A DNA stretch of 64,000 bases from Thiomonas sp. FB-6 (GCF_000377645.1 NZ_KB898471.1:381084-445083); one strand, 5' to 3'; numbered from the stretch's first letter, positions 24,261 through 36,784 are shown. Numbers and translations are program-made. Notes: generated by a model from the sequence alone, not told the origin.

Positions 24261-24403
24261 CTTGTCGGTAGGCTTTGCAGTAGAGACTCCCGGGTCCGAG
24301 CCAGACTTCCTTGCGTGGCAACGCCTTGCGAGGGTTTTTCGGTTCCTTTCACCGGCACCAAGAGAATCAAAGACTTAGCCCGCATTTCGCGGGCTTTGTT
24401 TTT
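24261..24403 (+). repeat. Direct repeat, copy B, with tRNA-Thr end
   Basis: About 143 bases, the partner of 23367-23508. The two repeats bracket higBA at a distance of 894 bases start to start. Copy B contains TTCCTTTCACCGGCACCA (24343-24360), identical to the tRNA-Thr 3' end, and runs into an intact terminator. Just upstream of the core, GAGGGTTTTTCGG resembles the T arm of the tRNA. Confidence 0.75.
24343..24360 (+). repeat. attR: Right attachment-like site
   Basis: Exact 18-base copy of the tRNA-Thr 3' end; with one mismatch the similarity extends about five bases further upstream. It is the natural right boundary of the island, because the sequence beyond it is the terminator expected downstream of a tRNA gene. 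Role inferred. Confidence 0.6.
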
Positions 24404-24405
24404 TT
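24377..24405 (+). terminator. Rho-independent terminator, probably the displaced terminator of tRNA-Thr
   Basis: AGCCCGC (24377-24383) and GCGGGCT (24389-24395) form a perfect 7-bp stem with loop ATTTC, followed by a T-rich run through 24405. It begins 16 bases after the second tRNA end. It terminates nothing that is visible locally on the + strand, which supports displacement by the island. Confidence 0.85.
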
Positions 24406-24503
24406 CGGGGTCACGCCAGGGTGACATCGGGCGCGACACGTCCCCTCTGAGGTCGGACCGAATTTCAGACAGTTCTGAACTTGAGTTCAGCCGTCTGCAT
24501 CGA

Positions 24504-24839
24504 TTGCGCCTCGGATTAAACGCACATACACTAAATCACGTCAAAGCGCGCTATACCTGGGACGAAGCCACGCGGCGGGCCAACCTGGCGAAGCACGGTC
24601 TCGACTTCGCCCAGGCGGCCGAGGTCCTGGAGTCGCGCTTTCGCTTCGATATCGCCATCGTGCGGGCCGGAGAGGCGCGCACGTTGTCGATGTCCTACGC
24701 GCTGGGCTTCCTGGCCGTGCTGACGGTGGTGCATACCGAGCACGATGGCGCGACGCGCATCATCAGCTTCCGCCGGGCAAGCCAAGAGAAACGTGAGGTG
24801 TACCGTGACTGGCTCGAAAACGAATGCGATGAACCGTAA
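24504..24839 (+). CDS. brnT: BrnT-like toxin, start uncertain
   Basis: BrnT toxins are RelE-fold ribonucleases. The core YTWDEATRRANLAKHGLDFA, SYALGFLAVLTVVHTEHDG, IISFRRASQEKREVYRDWL fits the family closely. The oddity is the start: no ATG or GTG lies just before the conserved N-terminus, where the codon is GTC. The nearest conventional start is TTG at 24504, which would add about 15 residues. The gene may therefore have lost its start codon or use a rare one. The downstream antitoxin overlaps its 3' end. Confidence 0.7.
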   Translation: MRLGLNAHTLNHVKARYTWDEATRRANLAKHGLDFAQAAEVLESRFRFDIAIVRAGEARTLSMSYALGFLAVLTVVHTEHDGATRIISFRRASQEKREVYRDWLENECDEP

Positions 24840-25119
24840 GGCAGTGGTCGAAGCCGTGAAGGCGATCCCGGCCGGGAAGGATCACGCCTGGGACGGGTTG
24901 AGCGAGGATGAGCGCCCCGCCACGTCGGCCGAGCTCGACGCGGCGCTGGAGCGCTACCGGCGTAGTCGGGGACGCCCGAAGCTGGAGCGCCCGAAAGTCT
25001 CGATCACGCTCCGGGTCGATGCGGACGTGGCCGACGCCCTGCGCGCCAGCGGCAAGGGCTGGCAGACGCGCATGAATGACGCCCTGAAGGCCTGGCTTCG
25101 GGAACACCCTTCCACATAG
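24805..25119 (+). CDS. brnA: BrnA-like antitoxin
   Basis: Predicted DNA-binding antitoxin of the brnTA pair, with a ribbon-helix-helix C-terminus. From GTG 24805, preceded by GTGAGGTG, the product has 104 residues; ATG 24829 is an alternative. The signature RGRPKLERPKVSITLRVD, ALRASGKGWQTRMNDALKAWL is characteristic of BrnA/COG3514. The start overlaps the toxin gene by 35 bases, usual for coupled toxin-antitoxin genes. The N-terminal part is divergent from well-known BrnA proteins. Confidence 0.8.
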   Translation: MTGSKTNAMNRKAVVEAVKAIPAGKDHAWDGLSEDERPATSAELDAALERYRRSRGRPKLERPKVSITLRVDADVADALRASGKGWQTRMNDALKAWLREHPST

Positions 25120-25348
25120 TGTTCTGGGGCGCGCTGGCCGGACACGGCGACGAAAGCCGGCAGCGCCAAGGGGCCAGCCGGCGCGCCGCCCAGGCCGGCA
25201 GGCGTCATGCGCAAGCGCGACGAGTGGCTGCGCCACCGCCTACGGGCCATCCAGCTGCTCCAGTGCAAGCGCGGCGCCACCAGTCATCGTCAGCCGCGCC
25301 GTCTGGGCGCGACCGAGGCGACCGCTCGACGGGTGGTGTGGCAGGGGC

Positions 25349-25366
25349 GCGGCTCTCATGAGCCGC
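25349..25366. terminator. Hairpin between convergent brnA and hicB
   Basis: GCGGCTC (25349-25355) and GAGCCGC (25360-25366) form a perfect 7-bp stem with loop TCAT, followed by CCCC and without a T-run. Its position between two convergent genes suggests a shared 3'-end element. Confidence 0.35.
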
Positions 25367-25393
25367 CCCCTATGCCGATTTCGGGCGGATCCA

Positions 25394-25819
25394 TCACTCC
25401 ACGCGCACCTCGATGCGCCGCCCAAGGACCCGCGCGGCGGCTTCGAGCTGGTCCAGACGCGAGGCATGCCGGAGGTCGAACAGGCGATCCACCTGGGGCA
25501 TGTGCCAGCCCAGGCGGCGGGCCAACTCGGCCTTTCGGATCCCCTGCTCGGTCATTGCTCGGTACACGCCCAGCTTGGCGCACTCCAGCGCGGAGGGCCG
25601 CACAGTGCGTTGGCCGCGCCGGGGCTTGCCGGGCACCGGCAGCCGAGCGCGCGCATCGATGTAGAACGACAGTGCCGTCTCCAACGCATCCACGGCCACG
25701 AGTAGTGCCTCCTGCTCGTCCTCGCCCTGCGTGATGGCCTCCGGCACGTCGGGGAAGCTCACCAGGAATCCGCCGTCGGGCTGGGGCGCGAGTACCACGG
25801 GATAGTCGAAGCCATCCAT
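25394..25819 (-). CDS. hicB: HicB-family antitoxin, without a visible HicA
   Basis: Start ATG 25819, with a strong AGGAGGAG site ten bases upstream; 141 residues. The N-terminal half is the partial RNase H-like HicB fold (YPVVLAPQPDGGFLVSFPD, EAITQGEDEQEALLVAVDA). The C-terminal half has a helix-turn-helix (MTEQGIRKAELARRLGW, VDRLFDLRHASRLDQLEAAA). No HicA-like frame (about 60-80 residues with a conserved His) was found either upstream (25820-26038) or downstream, so it appears to be a solitary HicB, perhaps a repressor or antidote against related toxins. Confidence 0.8.
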   Translation of the reverse strand: MDGFDYPVVLAPQPDGGFLVSFPDVPEAITQGEDEQEALLVAVDALETALSFYIDARARLPVPGKPRRGQRTVRPSALECAKLGVYRAMTEQGIRKAELARRLGWHMPQVDRLFDLRHASRLDQLEAAARVLGRRIEVRVE

Positions 25820-26038
25820 GTTCGATGCTCCTCCTGTGCAAGATGTCGGCAAAGGCCGCCCGCTCGGCGAGATGCCCGGCGCGTAGCTGGTCGCCACCGA
25901 TCAGGGCGTGCCGGTCTGCGTGACGCACAATCGCTGCCTGGCGTCCTCGTCCGCGTCCCGGCAGGGTGGGCGGGGAGGATGCGTACGCTGCCCTGACGAC
26001 CGCGACGGACCGGGCTCCTGCAGCGATCGAATCGGAAC

Positions 26039-27190
26039 ATGGAACGCATTTCCCCACACCGCCTGGCGCATATCGACTCGATTCGGGCCATCGCCGCCCT
26101 GATGGTCGTGACCATCCACAGCAGCGCCGCGGTGGTGCCCGTGCGTCCCGTCGCGATGCACGCGGGCCAGGTTTTCGACTGGCTGGTGCAGAACCTGGAC
26201 TTCGGACGCATCGGCGTTGTGCTGTTCTTCGTCATCTCGGGCTTCGTGATTCCCGCCAGCCTGCGCGAAGGCACGCGGCGCGGGGAGTTCTGGGTGCGGC
26301 GGGCGTTGCGCCTGTACCCGGCCTACTGGGTGTCCATTGCGCTGGCCGCGCTGGTGCATTGGCAGATCGCCGGCAGCGCGTGGAGTCCGCGCGTGCTGCT
26401 GGCGAACGCCACCATGCTGCAGAGCTTCCTGCACGTGGGCGATCTCGAGGGCGTGTACTGGACCCTGAAACTGGAGCTGGCCTTCTACGCGGGCTGCTAC
26501 CTGCTGCACCGCCTGGGCCTGCTGCGCCGTGACTGGGTGCCGGGAGCCGTGGCCCTGGGATGGCTGCTGGTGTTCCTGTTCTACCTGGACTACTGGAACG
26601 GCCCCTTCCCCTTCCATCTCGGCAGGCTGGCGCAGGAGGCCACGGCCCACGCCGGGGGCGGCGGCGTGGCGCACCACGCGATCCCCGGGTTGCTGAACAT
26701 GAACTGGGGCAACTTCGCCGCCTATTTCGCCGCGATGTTCACCGGAGCGGGCCTGCGGCGCTGGCACGACGGCACGATGAGCCGCGCGGGTTCCGGCCTG
26801 CTGGCGCTGGTGCTGGCGTTGTGGCTGGGCCTGTTGCCGGTGCTCTGGCTGCTGCGCAACGCGCAGGGGGCGGACCCGGGGCTGATTTCCATTTTTCTCG
26901 CCATGCCCTTCGCGGTGGCGCTGTTTCTGCTACTGGCCTTCGTGTTCAAGCTGCGCGGACGCGTGTTGCCGCTGATCGGAGCGATCAGCTACTCGCTGTA
27001 TCTGCTGCACCCGCTGGTGCTGGACGAGATCGCGCACCTGGCGAACCTGGCGGGCTGGAGCGTCCTCGGCCGCTCCACGCCGCTGCTGCTCGCGCTGTGC
27101 GTGCTGTTGAGCCTGCCCGTGTCGGCGCTGCTGTTCTGGGCGGTCGAACGCCCGGCGATGCAATGGGGCCGCCGCTGGTCGCGGGGCTGA
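26039..27190 (+). CDS. Acyltransferase family 3 membrane protein (OafA/YrhL type)
   Basis: Integral membrane O-acyltransferase of the family that acetylates surface polysaccharides and similar acceptors. The 383-residue product starts with HIDSIRAIAALMVVTIHSSA, which contains the conserved histidine of TM1. FFVISGFVIPASL and RRALRLYPAYWVSIAL are the family's second and third hallmarks. About ten transmembrane segments are visible. The acceptor is unknown; no polysaccharide cluster is adjacent. It lies at the outer edge of the toxin-antitoxin-rich region, so it may be accessory. Confidence 0.85.
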   Translation: MERISPHRLAHIDSIRAIAALMVVTIHSSAAVVPVRPVAMHAGQVFDWLVQNLDFGRIGVVLFFVISGFVIPASLREGTRRGEFWVRRALRLYPAYWVSIALAALVHWQIAGSAWSPRVLLANATMLQSFLHVGDLEGVYWTLKLELAFYAGCYLLHRLGLLRRDWVPGAVALGWLLVFLFYLDYWNGPFPFHLGRLAQEATAHAGGGGVAHHAIPGLLNMNWGNFAAYFAAMFTGAGLRRWHDGTMSRAGSGLLALVLALWLGLLPVLWLLRNAQGADPGLISIFLAMPFAVALFLLLAFVFKLRGRVLPLIGAISYSLYLLHPLVLDEIAHLANLAGWSVLGRSTPLLLALCVLLSLPVSALLFWAVERPAMQWGRRWSRG

Positions 27191-27260
27191 GCTTCACGCC
27201 CGAGCCGAATCCTCGCAGCGGTGCGGTGCCAGGCGCGGCGGCGCAGGTTCTTCTGCGCGG

Positions 27261-29330
<2,070 letters not shown>

Positions 29331-29396
29331 CGTGGAATCTCCTCTCCGGCAATGGCCGGGCTGCCCCAGGTCTTCGTGCCTCGGCGCGCGCCGGTG

Positions 29397-31004
29397 CTAC
29401 ATGCGGAACACGCCGAAGCGCGTGGGCGGGATGGGCGCGTTCAGCGCGGCCGACAGCGACAGGCCCAGCACCCGGCGCGCCTGCGCGGGATCGACCACGC
29501 CGTCGTCCCACAGCCGCGCGGTGGCATAGTACGGATGGCCCTGCGCCTCGTACTGGGCGCGGATGGGCTGCCGGAAGGCATCCTCCTCCTGCGCGCTCCA
29601 CTGGCCCCCCTTGGCCTCGATGCCCTCGCGCCGCACCGTGGCGAGCACCCCCGCGGCCTGCTCGCCGCCCATCACGCTGATGCGCGCGTTGGGCCACATC
29701 CACAGGAAGCGCGGCGAATAGGCGCGCCCGCACATGCCGTAGTTGCCGGCGCCGAAGCTGCCGCCGATGAGCATGGTGACCTTGGGCACCTGGGTGGTGG
29801 CCACCGCGGTGACCATCTTGGCACCGTGCTTGGCGATGCCTTCGTTCTCGTAGCGCTGCCCGACCATGAAGCCGGTGATGTTCTGCAGGAACACCAGCGG
29901 AATGCCGCGCTGGGAACACAGCTCGATGAAATGCGCGCCCTTGAGCGCCGACTCGCCGAACAGGATGCCGTTGTTGGCCACGATGCCCACCGGCATGCCG
30001 TACAGGCGCGCGAAGCCGGTGACCAGCGTGGTGCCGTAGCGCGGCTTGAACTCGTCGAGGCGCGAGCCGTCGACCACGCGGGCAATGACCTCGCGCACGT
30101 CGTAGGGCTTGCGGGTGTCACGCGGGATGATGCCGTAGATCTCGCGCGGGTCGTACAGCGGTTCCTCGGTCGCCTCCAGCTTGACCGTGACCGGCTTGAC
30201 GCGGTTGAAGTGGCTCACGATGCGCCGCGCCAGCAACAGCGCGTGGGCATCGTCGTCGGCCAGATGGTCGGCCACGCCGGAGATGCGGGTGTGCACGTCG
30301 CCGCCGCCCAGCGCCTCGGCGCTGACCACCTCGCCCGTGGCGGCCTTCACCAGCGGCGGGCCGCCCAGGAAAATGGTGCCCTGGTCGCGCACGATCACGG
30401 TCTCGTCGCTCATCGCCGGCACGTAGGCGCCGCCGGCGGTGCACGAGCCCATGACCACCGCGACCTGCGGAATGCCCAGCGCCGACATGTTGGCCTGGTT
30501 GAAGAAAATGCGCCCGAAGTGGTCACGGTCCGGGAACACCTCGTCCTGCAGCGGCAGGAAGGCCCCGCCGGAGTCCACCAGGTACACGCAGGGCAGCTGG
30601 TTGGCCTGCGCGATCTCCTGCGCGCGCAGGTGCTTTTTCACGGTCAGGGGATAGTAGGTGCCGCCCTTGACCGTGGCGTCGTTGGCCACCACCATGCACT
30701 CCAGGCCCTGGACGCGCCCGATGCCGGCCACCATGCCGGCGCCCGGAGCATCGCCGTCGTACAGGCCCCAGGCGGCCAGCTGGCCGATCTCCAGGAAGGG
30801 CGAGCCGGGGTCGAGCAGCAACTCGATGCGCTGGCGCGCCAGCAGCTTGCCGCGCGCGGTGTGGCGTGCGCGCGCGGTCTCGCCGCCGCCGAGTTCCACC
30901 TGGGCGACCTTGTCGCGCAGATCGTCGACCACGGCCTGCATGGCTTGGGAATTGGCCCGGAACTCCTCCGAACGCGGATCGACCTGGCTTTGCAGCACCT
31001 GCAT
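29397..31004 (-). CDS. Methylcrotonyl-CoA carboxylase carboxyltransferase beta subunit (probable)
   Basis: Transfers the carboxyl group from biotin to the acyl-CoA. The 535-residue product starts at ATG 31004 ([19 protein letters not shown]). This N-terminus is typical of the MCC beta subunit, and the much longer open frame is rejected. It has the two crotonase-like halves: [18 protein letters not shown] with the oxyanion-hole region, [16 protein letters not shown], and later [19 protein letters not shown] and [20 protein letters not shown]. It lies 32 bases from ivd and 66 bases from the alpha subunit. Enoyl-CoA hydratase and HMG-CoA lyase genes of the pathway are not in the cluster. Confidence 0.9.
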   Translation of the reverse strand: MQVLQSQVDPRSEEFRANSQAMQAVVDDLRDKVAQVELGGGETARARHTARGKLLARQRIELLLDPGSPFLEIGQLAAWGLYDGDAPGAGMVAGIGRVQGLECMVVANDATVKGGTYYPLTVKKHLRAQEIAQANQLPCVYLVDSGGAFLPLQDEVFPDRDHFGRIFFNQANMSALGIPQVAVVMGSCTAGGAYVPAMSDETVIVRDQGTIFLGGPPLVKAATGEVVSAEALGGGDVHTRISGVADHLADDDAHALLLARRIVSHFNRVKPVTVKLEATEEPLYDPREIYGIIPRDTRKPYDVREVIARVVDGSRLDEFKPRYGTTLVTGFARLYGMPVGIVANNGILFGESALKGAHFIELCSQRGIPLVFLQNITGFMVGQRYENEGIAKHGAKMVTAVATTQVPKVTMLIGGSFGAGNYGMCGRAYSPRFLWMWPNARISVMGGEQAAGVLATVRREGIEAKGGQWSAQEEDAFRQPIRAQYEAQGHPYYATARLWDDGVVDPAQARRVLGLSLSAALNAPIPPTRFGVFRM

Positions 31005-31036
31005 GGAAGGCTCCTCGATGTGCGGCGCGCGCCGGC

Positions 31037-32212
31037 TCAGGCGGTCTCGCCGAACAGTTCGCGCCCGATGAGCATGCGGCGGATCTCGCTGGTGCCGGCG
31101 CCGATCTCGTACAGCTTGGCGTCGCGCCACAGGCGCGGCGTGGGGTATTCGTTGACGTAGCCGTTGCCCCCCAGCACCTGGATGGCCTCGCCGGCCATCC
31201 AGGTGGCCTTCTCGGCCGAGTACAGGATGGCCGCGGCCGCGTCCTTGCGCAGGGTGCGCGCGTGGTCCGCGCGGTCGCAGGCTCGGCCCACCGCGTACAC
31301 CAGCGCGCGGCTGGCCTGCCAGGTGGTGTACATGTCGGCCAGCTTGCCCTGCATGAGCTGGAACTCGCCGATGGCCTGGCCGAACTGCTTGCGCTCGTGC
31401 ACGTAGGGCACGACCACGTCCATGCAGGCGGCCATGATGCCCAGCGGCCCGCCCGACAGAACCGCGCGCTCGTAGTCCAGGCCCGACATGAGCACGCGTA
31501 CACCACCGCCCACGCCGCCCAGCACGTTGTCCTCGGGGATCTCGCAGTCCTCGAAGAACACCGGGTAGGTGTTGGAGCCGCGCATGCCCAGCTTGTCCAG
31601 CTTGGAGCCGAAGGACAGGCCCTTGAAGCCCTTCTCGACGAGGAAGGCGGTGATGCCCTTGGGCCCGGCCTGGGGGTCGGTCTTGGCGTAGACCACCAGG
31701 GTGTCGGCGTCGCCGCCGTTGGTGATCCACATCTTGGAGCCGTTGAGCACGTAGCGCTCGCCGCGCTTGTCGGCGCGCAGCTTCATGCTCACCACGTCGG
31801 AGCCGGCACCGGGCTCGCTCATGGCCAGCGCCCCGACATGCTCGCCGGACACCAGCTTGGGCAGGTAGCGGCGCTTCTGCTCCGGCGTGCCGTTGCGGTG
31901 CAGCTGGTTGACGCACAGGTTGGAGTGGGCGCCGTAGGACAGCCCCACCGAGGCCGAGGCGCGCGAGACCTCCTCCATCGCGACCATGTGCGCGAGATAG
32001 CCGAGTTCGGTGCCGCCGTACTCCTCGGACACGGTCATGCCGTGCAGGCCCAGGTCGCCGAGCTTCTTCCAGAGGTCGGCGGGGAACAGGTTGTCGCGGT
32101 CGACCTGCGCGGCGCGTGGCGCGATTTCCTTGGCCGCGAACACGCGCACGGTCTCGCGCAGCATGTCGATCGTCTCGCCGAGGCCGAAGTCGAGGCCGGG
32201 TAGCTGAACCAT
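31037..32212 (-). CDS. ivd: Isovaleryl-CoA dehydrogenase
   Basis: FAD-dependent oxidation of isovaleryl-CoA to 3-methylcrotonyl-CoA, the third step of leucine degradation, with electrons passed to ETF. The 391-residue product has [30 protein letters not shown] (FAD/substrate site), [20 protein letters not shown] and the C-terminal [20 protein letters not shown]. The segment [16 protein letters not shown] contains the glutamate that acts as catalytic base in this subfamily. It is the promoter-proximal gene of the ivd-carboxylase cluster and is divergent from an AraC-type regulator 161 bases away. Confidence 0.92.
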   Translation of the reverse strand: MVQLPGLDFGLGETIDMLRETVRVFAAKEIAPRAAQVDRDNLFPADLWKKLGDLGLHGMTVSEEYGGTELGYLAHMVAMEEVSRASASVGLSYGAHSNLCVNQLHRNGTPEQKRRYLPKLVSGEHVGALAMSEPGAGSDVVSMKLRADKRGERYVLNGSKMWITNGGDADTLVVYAKTDPQAGPKGITAFLVEKGFKGLSFGSKLDKLGMRGSNTYPVFFEDCEIPEDNVLGGVGGGVRVLMSGLDYERAVLSGGPLGIMAACMDVVVPYVHERKQFGQAIGEFQLMQGKLADMYTTWQASRALVYAVGRACDRADHARTLRKDAAAAILYSAEKATWMAGEAIQVLGGNGYVNEYPTPRLWRDAKLYEIGAGTSEIRRMLIGRELFGETA

Positions 32213-32373
32213 GGGAGTCTCCTGTCAACGCGGCGGGCGCGAGCGCCGGCCCGCCCAAGGCTATCACTCTAGGAGCGTGCGCAGCGCATAGGCTGCCAAC
32301 ATGGTTGCAGATCGTGCCGACTTTCCAGGTGGGGGGCGATACAATTCCGGCTTCGCCGCGACCGCCACCGCCC

Positions 32374-33465
32374 ATGCACCCCGCATCCGCCGCGCCGCCG
32401 CCCAGGCCGGAGGCCGCCTTGACGCCGATGGCCTTCGTGCAGGCGGTGGTGCTGGCCTACCGGCGTTACGGCGCCGACCCCTCCGCGGCCCTGCGCCTGG
32501 CGCAAATCGCGCCTTCCGAGCTGCGGCTTGCACAGGCCCGGGTGAGCGCCCGGCAGTTCGAGGCGCTGTGCCGCGCGGCCATGCAGGAGCTCGACGACGA
32601 GGCGCTGGGCTGGTTCTCCCGCCGCCTGCCCTGGGGCAGCTACGGGCTGCTGTGCCGAGGCTCGCTGACGGCGCCCGACCTGGGCGTGGCGCTCAAGCGC
32701 TGGTGCCGGCACCACCGGCTGCTCACCGAGGACCTGCTGCTGCACCTGGAACTGCGCGACGGCGTGGCCACGCTGGGCATCGAGGAGCGGCGCGACTTCG
32801 GCGCGCTGCGCGAGCTGTGCCTGGTCACCACGCTGCGCTACGTGCACGGCTATGCCTGCTGGCTGATCGATTCGCGCATTCCCCTGCTGGGCGTGGAATT
32901 CCCCTTCGAGCGCCCGGCGCACGGCGACGTGCACCCCCTGCTGTTCCCCGGGCCGGTGCGCTTCGCCGCCCGCCGCGCGAGCATGAGCCTGCCGGCGCAG
33001 TACCTGGAGCTGGCGCCGCGGCGCGACGAGCGCGCGATGCAGGCCATGCTGCAGAACGCACTGTCCCTCACCGTGCTGCAGTACCGGCGCGACCGCCTGC
33101 TGGCCAGCCGCGCGCGCGCCTGCATGGCCGCGCGGCCGGACGACCCGCACACCGCGTCCTCGCTTGCGGCCGCGCTCAACGTGTCCACGCGCACCCTGCA
33201 CCGGCAGCTGCGCGACGAGGGCACCTCGCTGCAGCGCCTGAAGGACGCGGTGCGCTTCGAGCGCGCCGCGCAGCTGCTGCGCCAGGGCCGGCAGCCGCTC
33301 AAGCAGGTGGCGCTGGCCGTGGGCTTCGCCAGCGAGAAGAGCTTCACCCGGGCCTTCGGCGCCTGGGCCGGCCGCACGCCCGGCGCCTACCGCGGCCAGG
33401 CGCCCGGGGAGGACGCGCGCCGGCAGGGTCACCGTGGCGAAGCCGGGGACGATGGTCTACAGTGA
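32374..33465 (+). CDS. AraC-family transcriptional regulator
   Basis: A 363-residue DNA-binding regulator from ATG 32374. Residues ~25-215 match the ligand-binding domain of the OruR/ArgR-like AraC group ([10 protein letters not shown]-like core [21 protein letters not shown]). The C-terminal two helix-turn-helix motifs are [20 protein letters not shown] and [37 protein letters not shown] at 32340-32345 may be its -10. It is divergent from ivd, so control of leucine catabolism (or of icmF downstream) is a reasonable inference; the effector is unknown. Confidence 0.85.
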   Translation: MHPASAAPPPRPEAALTPMAFVQAVVLAYRRYGADPSAALRLAQIAPSELRLAQARVSARQFEALCRAAMQELDDEALGWFSRRLPWGSYGLLCRGSLTAPDLGVALKRWCRHHRLLTEDLLLHLELRDGVATLGIEERRDFGALRELCLVTTLRYVHGYACWLIDSRIPLLGVEFPFERPAHGDVHPLLFPGPVRFAARRASMSLPAQYLELAPRRDERAMQAMLQNALSLTVLQYRRDRLLASRARACMAARPDDPHTASSLAAALNVSTRTLHRQLRDEGTSLQRLKDAVRFERAAQLLRQGRQPLKQVALAVGFASEKSFTRAFGAWAGRTPGAYRGQAPGEDARRQGHRGEAGDDGLQ

Positions 33466-33490
33466 TGCAGCGACAACCCCGGGGCTTCCC

Positions 33491-36400
33491 ATGACCGATC
33501 TTTCCGCGCAGCAACAGGCGCTGGCCGGCTACCGACCGACCCACAAGGTCCGGTTCGTCACCGCCGCCGCGCTGTTCGACGGCCACGACGCCGCGATCAA
33601 CATCATGCGCCGCATCCTGCAGGGCATGGGCGCCGAGGTGATCCACCTCGGCCACAACCGCTCGGTCGAGGAGGTGGTGACGGCCGCGCTGCAGGAGGAC
33701 GCGCAGGGCATCGCGGTCAGTTCCTACCAGGGCGGGCACGTCGAGTACTTCAAGTACATGGTGGACCTGCTGCGCCAGCGCGGCGGCGAGCACATCCAGG
33801 TGTTCGGCGGCGGCGGCGGGGTCATCGTGCCGGCCGAGATCCGCGAGCTGCAGGACTACGGGGTGGCGCGCATCTACAGCCCCGAGGACGGCCAGCGCAT
33901 GGGCCTGCAGGGCATGATCGGCGAGATGCTCATGCGCTGCGACCGCGAGGCGGGCGCGGCCGAGCCGGACGCGCTCGACGCGGTGGCCGGACACACGCCG
34001 CAGGCCTGGCGCGCGCTGGCGCGCCTGATCACCGCGCTGGAGAACGGGCGCGCGTCGGCCGGGCTGGTGGCCGAGCTGCGCCGGCGCGCGGGCCAGGCGC
34101 GCGCGCCGGTGCTGGGCATCACCGGCACCGGGGGCGCGGGCAAGTCCAGCCTCACCGACGAGCTGGTGCGGCGCCTGCGCCTGGACCAGCACGACCACCT
34201 GCGCGTGGCCGTGATCAGCATCGACCCGTCGCGGCGCAAGAGCGGCGGCGCGCTGCTGGGCGACCGCATCCGCATGAACGCCATCGGCCCCTGGCGCGAC
34301 GGTCCGCGCGTGTACATGCGCAGCATGGCCACGCGCGAGACCGGCAGCGAGATCAGCGCCGCGCTGCCCGACGTGCTGGCCGCGGTGAAGCTGGCCGGCT
34401 TCGATCTGGTCGTGGTGGAGACCTCGGGCATCGGCCAGGGCGACGCGGCCATCGTGCCGCTGGTGGACCTGCCGCTGTACGTGATGACCCCGGAATTCGG
34501 CGCCGCCAGCCAGCTCGAGAAAATCGACATGCTGGATTTCGCCGAATTCGTGGCCATCAACAAGTTCGACCGCAAGGGCGCGGCCGACGCGCTGCGCGAC
34601 GTGGCCAAGCAGGTGCAGCGCAACCGCGAGGCCTTCGGCGCGCGCCCGGAGGACATGCCGGTGTTCGGCACCATGGCCAGCCGCTTCAACGACGATGGCG
34701 TCACCGCGCTGTACCAGGCGCTGCGCGCGCGCCTGGGCGAACTGGGCCTGGCGCTGGAGCAAGGCCTGTTGCCGGAGGTGTCCACGCGCTTCAGCACCCA
34801 CCGCCACCCCATCGTGCCGCCGGCGCGCACCCGCTACCTGGCCGACATCTCCGAGGTGGTGCGCGGCTACAAGCGCCGTGCCGGCGAGCAGGCGGCGCTG
34901 GCCCGCGAGGCGCAGCAGCTGCGCGCGGCGCGGGCCATGCTGCGCGCCGCCGGCGGCATCGAGCCCGGCACGGACGAAAGGCTCGAACAACTGGCGGCGC
35001 AGCGCGAACAGCGCCTGGGCGAGCCGGCGCGCGCGCTGCTCGCGGGCTGGGACGAACTGCAGCGAACCTACGCGGGCGACGAACACGTGGTGAAGGTGCG
35101 CGAGCGCGAGATCCGCACCCGGCTGACCGTGCGCACGCTGTCGGGAACCACCATGCGCAAGGTCGCGCTGCCGCGCTACGAGGACCACGGCGAGCGCCTG
35201 AAATGGCTGCTGCTGGAAAACGTGCCCGGCGGCTTCCCCTACACGGCCGGCACCTTCGCCTTCAAGCGCGAGGGCGAGGACCCCACGCGCATGTTCGCCG
35301 GCGAGGGGGACGCCTTCCGCACCAACCGGCGCTTCAAGCTGGTCAGCGAGGGCATGCCGGCCAAGCGCCTGTCCACGGCCTTCGATTCGGTCACGCTGTA
35401 CGGCAACGACCCCGACCTGCGCCCCGACATCCACGGCAAGATCGGCAACTCGGGCGTGAGCATCGCCACGCTGGACGACCTGAAGGTGCTGTACTCCGGC
35501 TTCGACCTCTGCGATGCGTCGACCTCGGTGTCGATGACCATCAACGGGCCGGCGCCCGCCATCCTGGCCATGTTCATGAACACGGCCATCGACCAGCAGC
35601 TGGACAGGTTCGAGGCCGAGCACGGCCACCCGCCCTCGCCCGAGCAGGCGCGCCAGCTGCGCGCCTGGGCGCTGGCCAACGTGCGCGGCACCGTGCAGGC
35701 GGACATCCTCAAGGAGGACCAGGGCCAGAACACCTGCATCTTCTCCACCGAGTTCAGCCTCAAGGTGATGGGGGACATCCAGGAGTACTTCGTGCGCCAC
35801 AAGGTGCGCAATTTCTACTCGGTGAGCATTTCCGGCTACCACATCGCCGAGGCCGGGGCGAACCCGATCTCGCAGCTGGCCTTCACGCTGGCCAACGGCT
35901 TCACCTACGTGGAGGCCTACCTGGCGCGCGGCATGCCCATCGACGACTTCGCGCCCAACCTGAGCTTTTTCTTCAGCAACGGCATGGACCCGGAGTACAC
36001 CGTGCTGGGGCGGGTGGCGCGGCGCATCTGGGCAGTGGCCATGCGCGAGCGCTACGGCGCGGGCGAGCGCAGCCGCAAGCTCAAGTACCACGTGCAGACC
36101 AGCGGGCGCAGCCTGCACGCGCAGGAGATCGCCTTCAACGACATCCGCACCACGCTGCAGGCGCTGATCGCCATCTACGACAACTGCAACAGCCTGCACA
36201 CCAACGCCTACGACGAGGCCATCACCACGCCCACCACCGAGTCGGTGCGGCGCGCGATGGCCATCCAGCTGATCATCAACCGCGAATGGGGGCTGGCGAA
36301 GAACGAGAACCCGAACCAGGGCTCCTTCATCATCGACGAGCTCACCGAACTGGTGGAGGAGGCGGTGCTGGCCGAGTTCGACCGCATCGCCGAGCGCGGC

Positions 36401-36784
36401 GGGGTGCTGGGCGCGATGGAGACCGGCTACCAGCGCGGCAAGATCCAGGAAGAGAGCATGCACTACGAGATGCTCAAGCACACCGGAGAGCTGCCGATCA
36501 TCGGGGTCAACACCTTCCGCAACCCCGAGGGCGACCCGGTGCCCGAGAGCATCGAGCTGGCGCGCTCGACCCCCGAGGAAAAGCAGAGCCAGCTCGACCG
36601 CCTGCACGAGTTCCACGCCCGCCACGCCGACGAGGCGCCGCGCCAGTTGCAGCGCCTGCGGCAGGCGGTGATCGAGGACGGCAACGTGTTCGAGGTGCTG
36701 ATGGACGCCGTGCGCAGCTGCTCGCTGGGCCAGCTCACCGACGCGCTGTTCGAGGTGGGCGGCCAGTACCGGCGCAGCATGTGA
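33491..36784 (+). CDS. icmF: Fused isobutyryl-CoA mutase IcmF (B12-binding, G-protein chaperone, mutase)
   Basis: Adenosylcobalamin enzyme that interconverts isobutyryl-CoA and n-butyryl-CoA; some relatives prefer isovaleryl/pivalyl-CoA. The 1097 residues from ATG 33491 contain three parts. The B12-binding domain (about 20-150) has the base-off ligand motif DGHDAA, H32. A MeaB-like GTPase (about 200-450) has the P-loop [16 protein letters not shown]. The TIM-barrel mutase (about 560-1097) includes [20 protein letters not shown]. The length equals known IcmF (~1090). The position next to ivd and the methylcrotonyl-CoA carboxylase genes suggests branched-chain acyl-CoA metabolism. The next gene overlaps its stop. 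Confidence 0.93.
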   Translation: MTDLSAQQQALAGYRPTHKVRFVTAAALFDGHDAAINIMRRILQGMGAEVIHLGHNRSVEEVVTAALQEDAQGIAVSSYQGGHVEYFKYMVDLLRQRGGEHIQVFGGGGGVIVPAEIRELQDYGVARIYSPEDGQRMGLQGMIGEMLMRCDREAGAAEPDALDAVAGHTPQAWRALARLITALENGRASAGLVAELRRRAGQARAPVLGITGTGGAGKSSLTDELVRRLRLDQHDHLRVAVISIDPSRRKSGGALLGDRIRMNAIGPWRDGPRVYMRSMATRETGSEISAALPDVLAAVKLAGFDLVVVETSGIGQGDAAIVPLVDLPLYVMTPEFGAASQLEKIDMLDFAEFVAINKFDRKGAADALRDVAKQVQRNREAFGARPEDMPVFGTMASRFNDDGVTALYQALRARLGELGLALEQGLLPEVSTRFSTHRHPIVPPARTRYLADISEVVRGYKRRAGEQAALAREAQQLRAARAMLRAAGGIEPGTDERLEQLAAQREQRLGEPARALLAGWDELQRTYAGDEHVVKVREREIRTRLTVRTLSGTTMRKVALPRYEDHGERLKWLLLENVPGGFPYTAGTFAFKREGEDPTRMFAGEGDAFRTNRRFKLVSEGMPAKRLSTAFDSVTLYGNDPDLRPDIHGKIGNSGVSIATLDDLKVLYSGFDLCDASTSVSMTINGPAPAILAMFMNTAIDQQLDRFEAEHGHPPSPEQARQLRAWALANVRGTVQADILKEDQGQNTCIFSTEFSLKVMGDIQEYFVRHKVRNFYSVSISGYHIAEAGANPISQLAFTLANGFTYVEAYLARGMPIDDFAPNLSFFFSNGMDPEYTVLGRVARRIWAVAMRERYGAGERSRKLKYHVQTSGRSLHAQEIAFNDIRTTLQALIAIYDNCNSLHTNAYDEAITTPTTESVRRAMAIQLIINREWGLAKNENPNQGSFIIDELTELVEEAVLAEFDRIAERGGVLGAMETGYQRGKIQEESMHYEMLKHTGELPIIGVNTFRNPEGDPVPESIELARSTPEEKQSQLDRLHEFHARHADEAPRQLQRLRQAVIEDGNVFEVLMDAVRSCSLGQLTDALFEVGGQYRRSM

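Larger units (their letters stand above)
19421..24360. mobile_element. Decayed genomic island inserted at tRNA-Thr
   Basis: About 4.9 kb between the tRNA-Thr 3' end and its exact 18-base copy at 24343-24360. Its contents differ from the flanks: type I secretion pseudogenes, a visibly AT-richer insert (20084-22236), a higBA toxin-antitoxin module and direct repeats. The terminator that would be expected right after the tRNA lies instead beyond the right copy. No integrase, transposase or phage gene survives, so this is a remnant. The composition change is judged by eye. Confidence 0.6.

Noticed and set aside
25820-26038. Search for a hicA gene beside hicB
   Set aside because: No frame with HicA features on either strand; the gap looks like a divergent promoter region.
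29397-32375. 992-residue open frame joining the carboxylase beta subunit to upstream sequence
   Set aside because: The upstream part is antisense-phase noise over ivd; the family start is ATG 31004.
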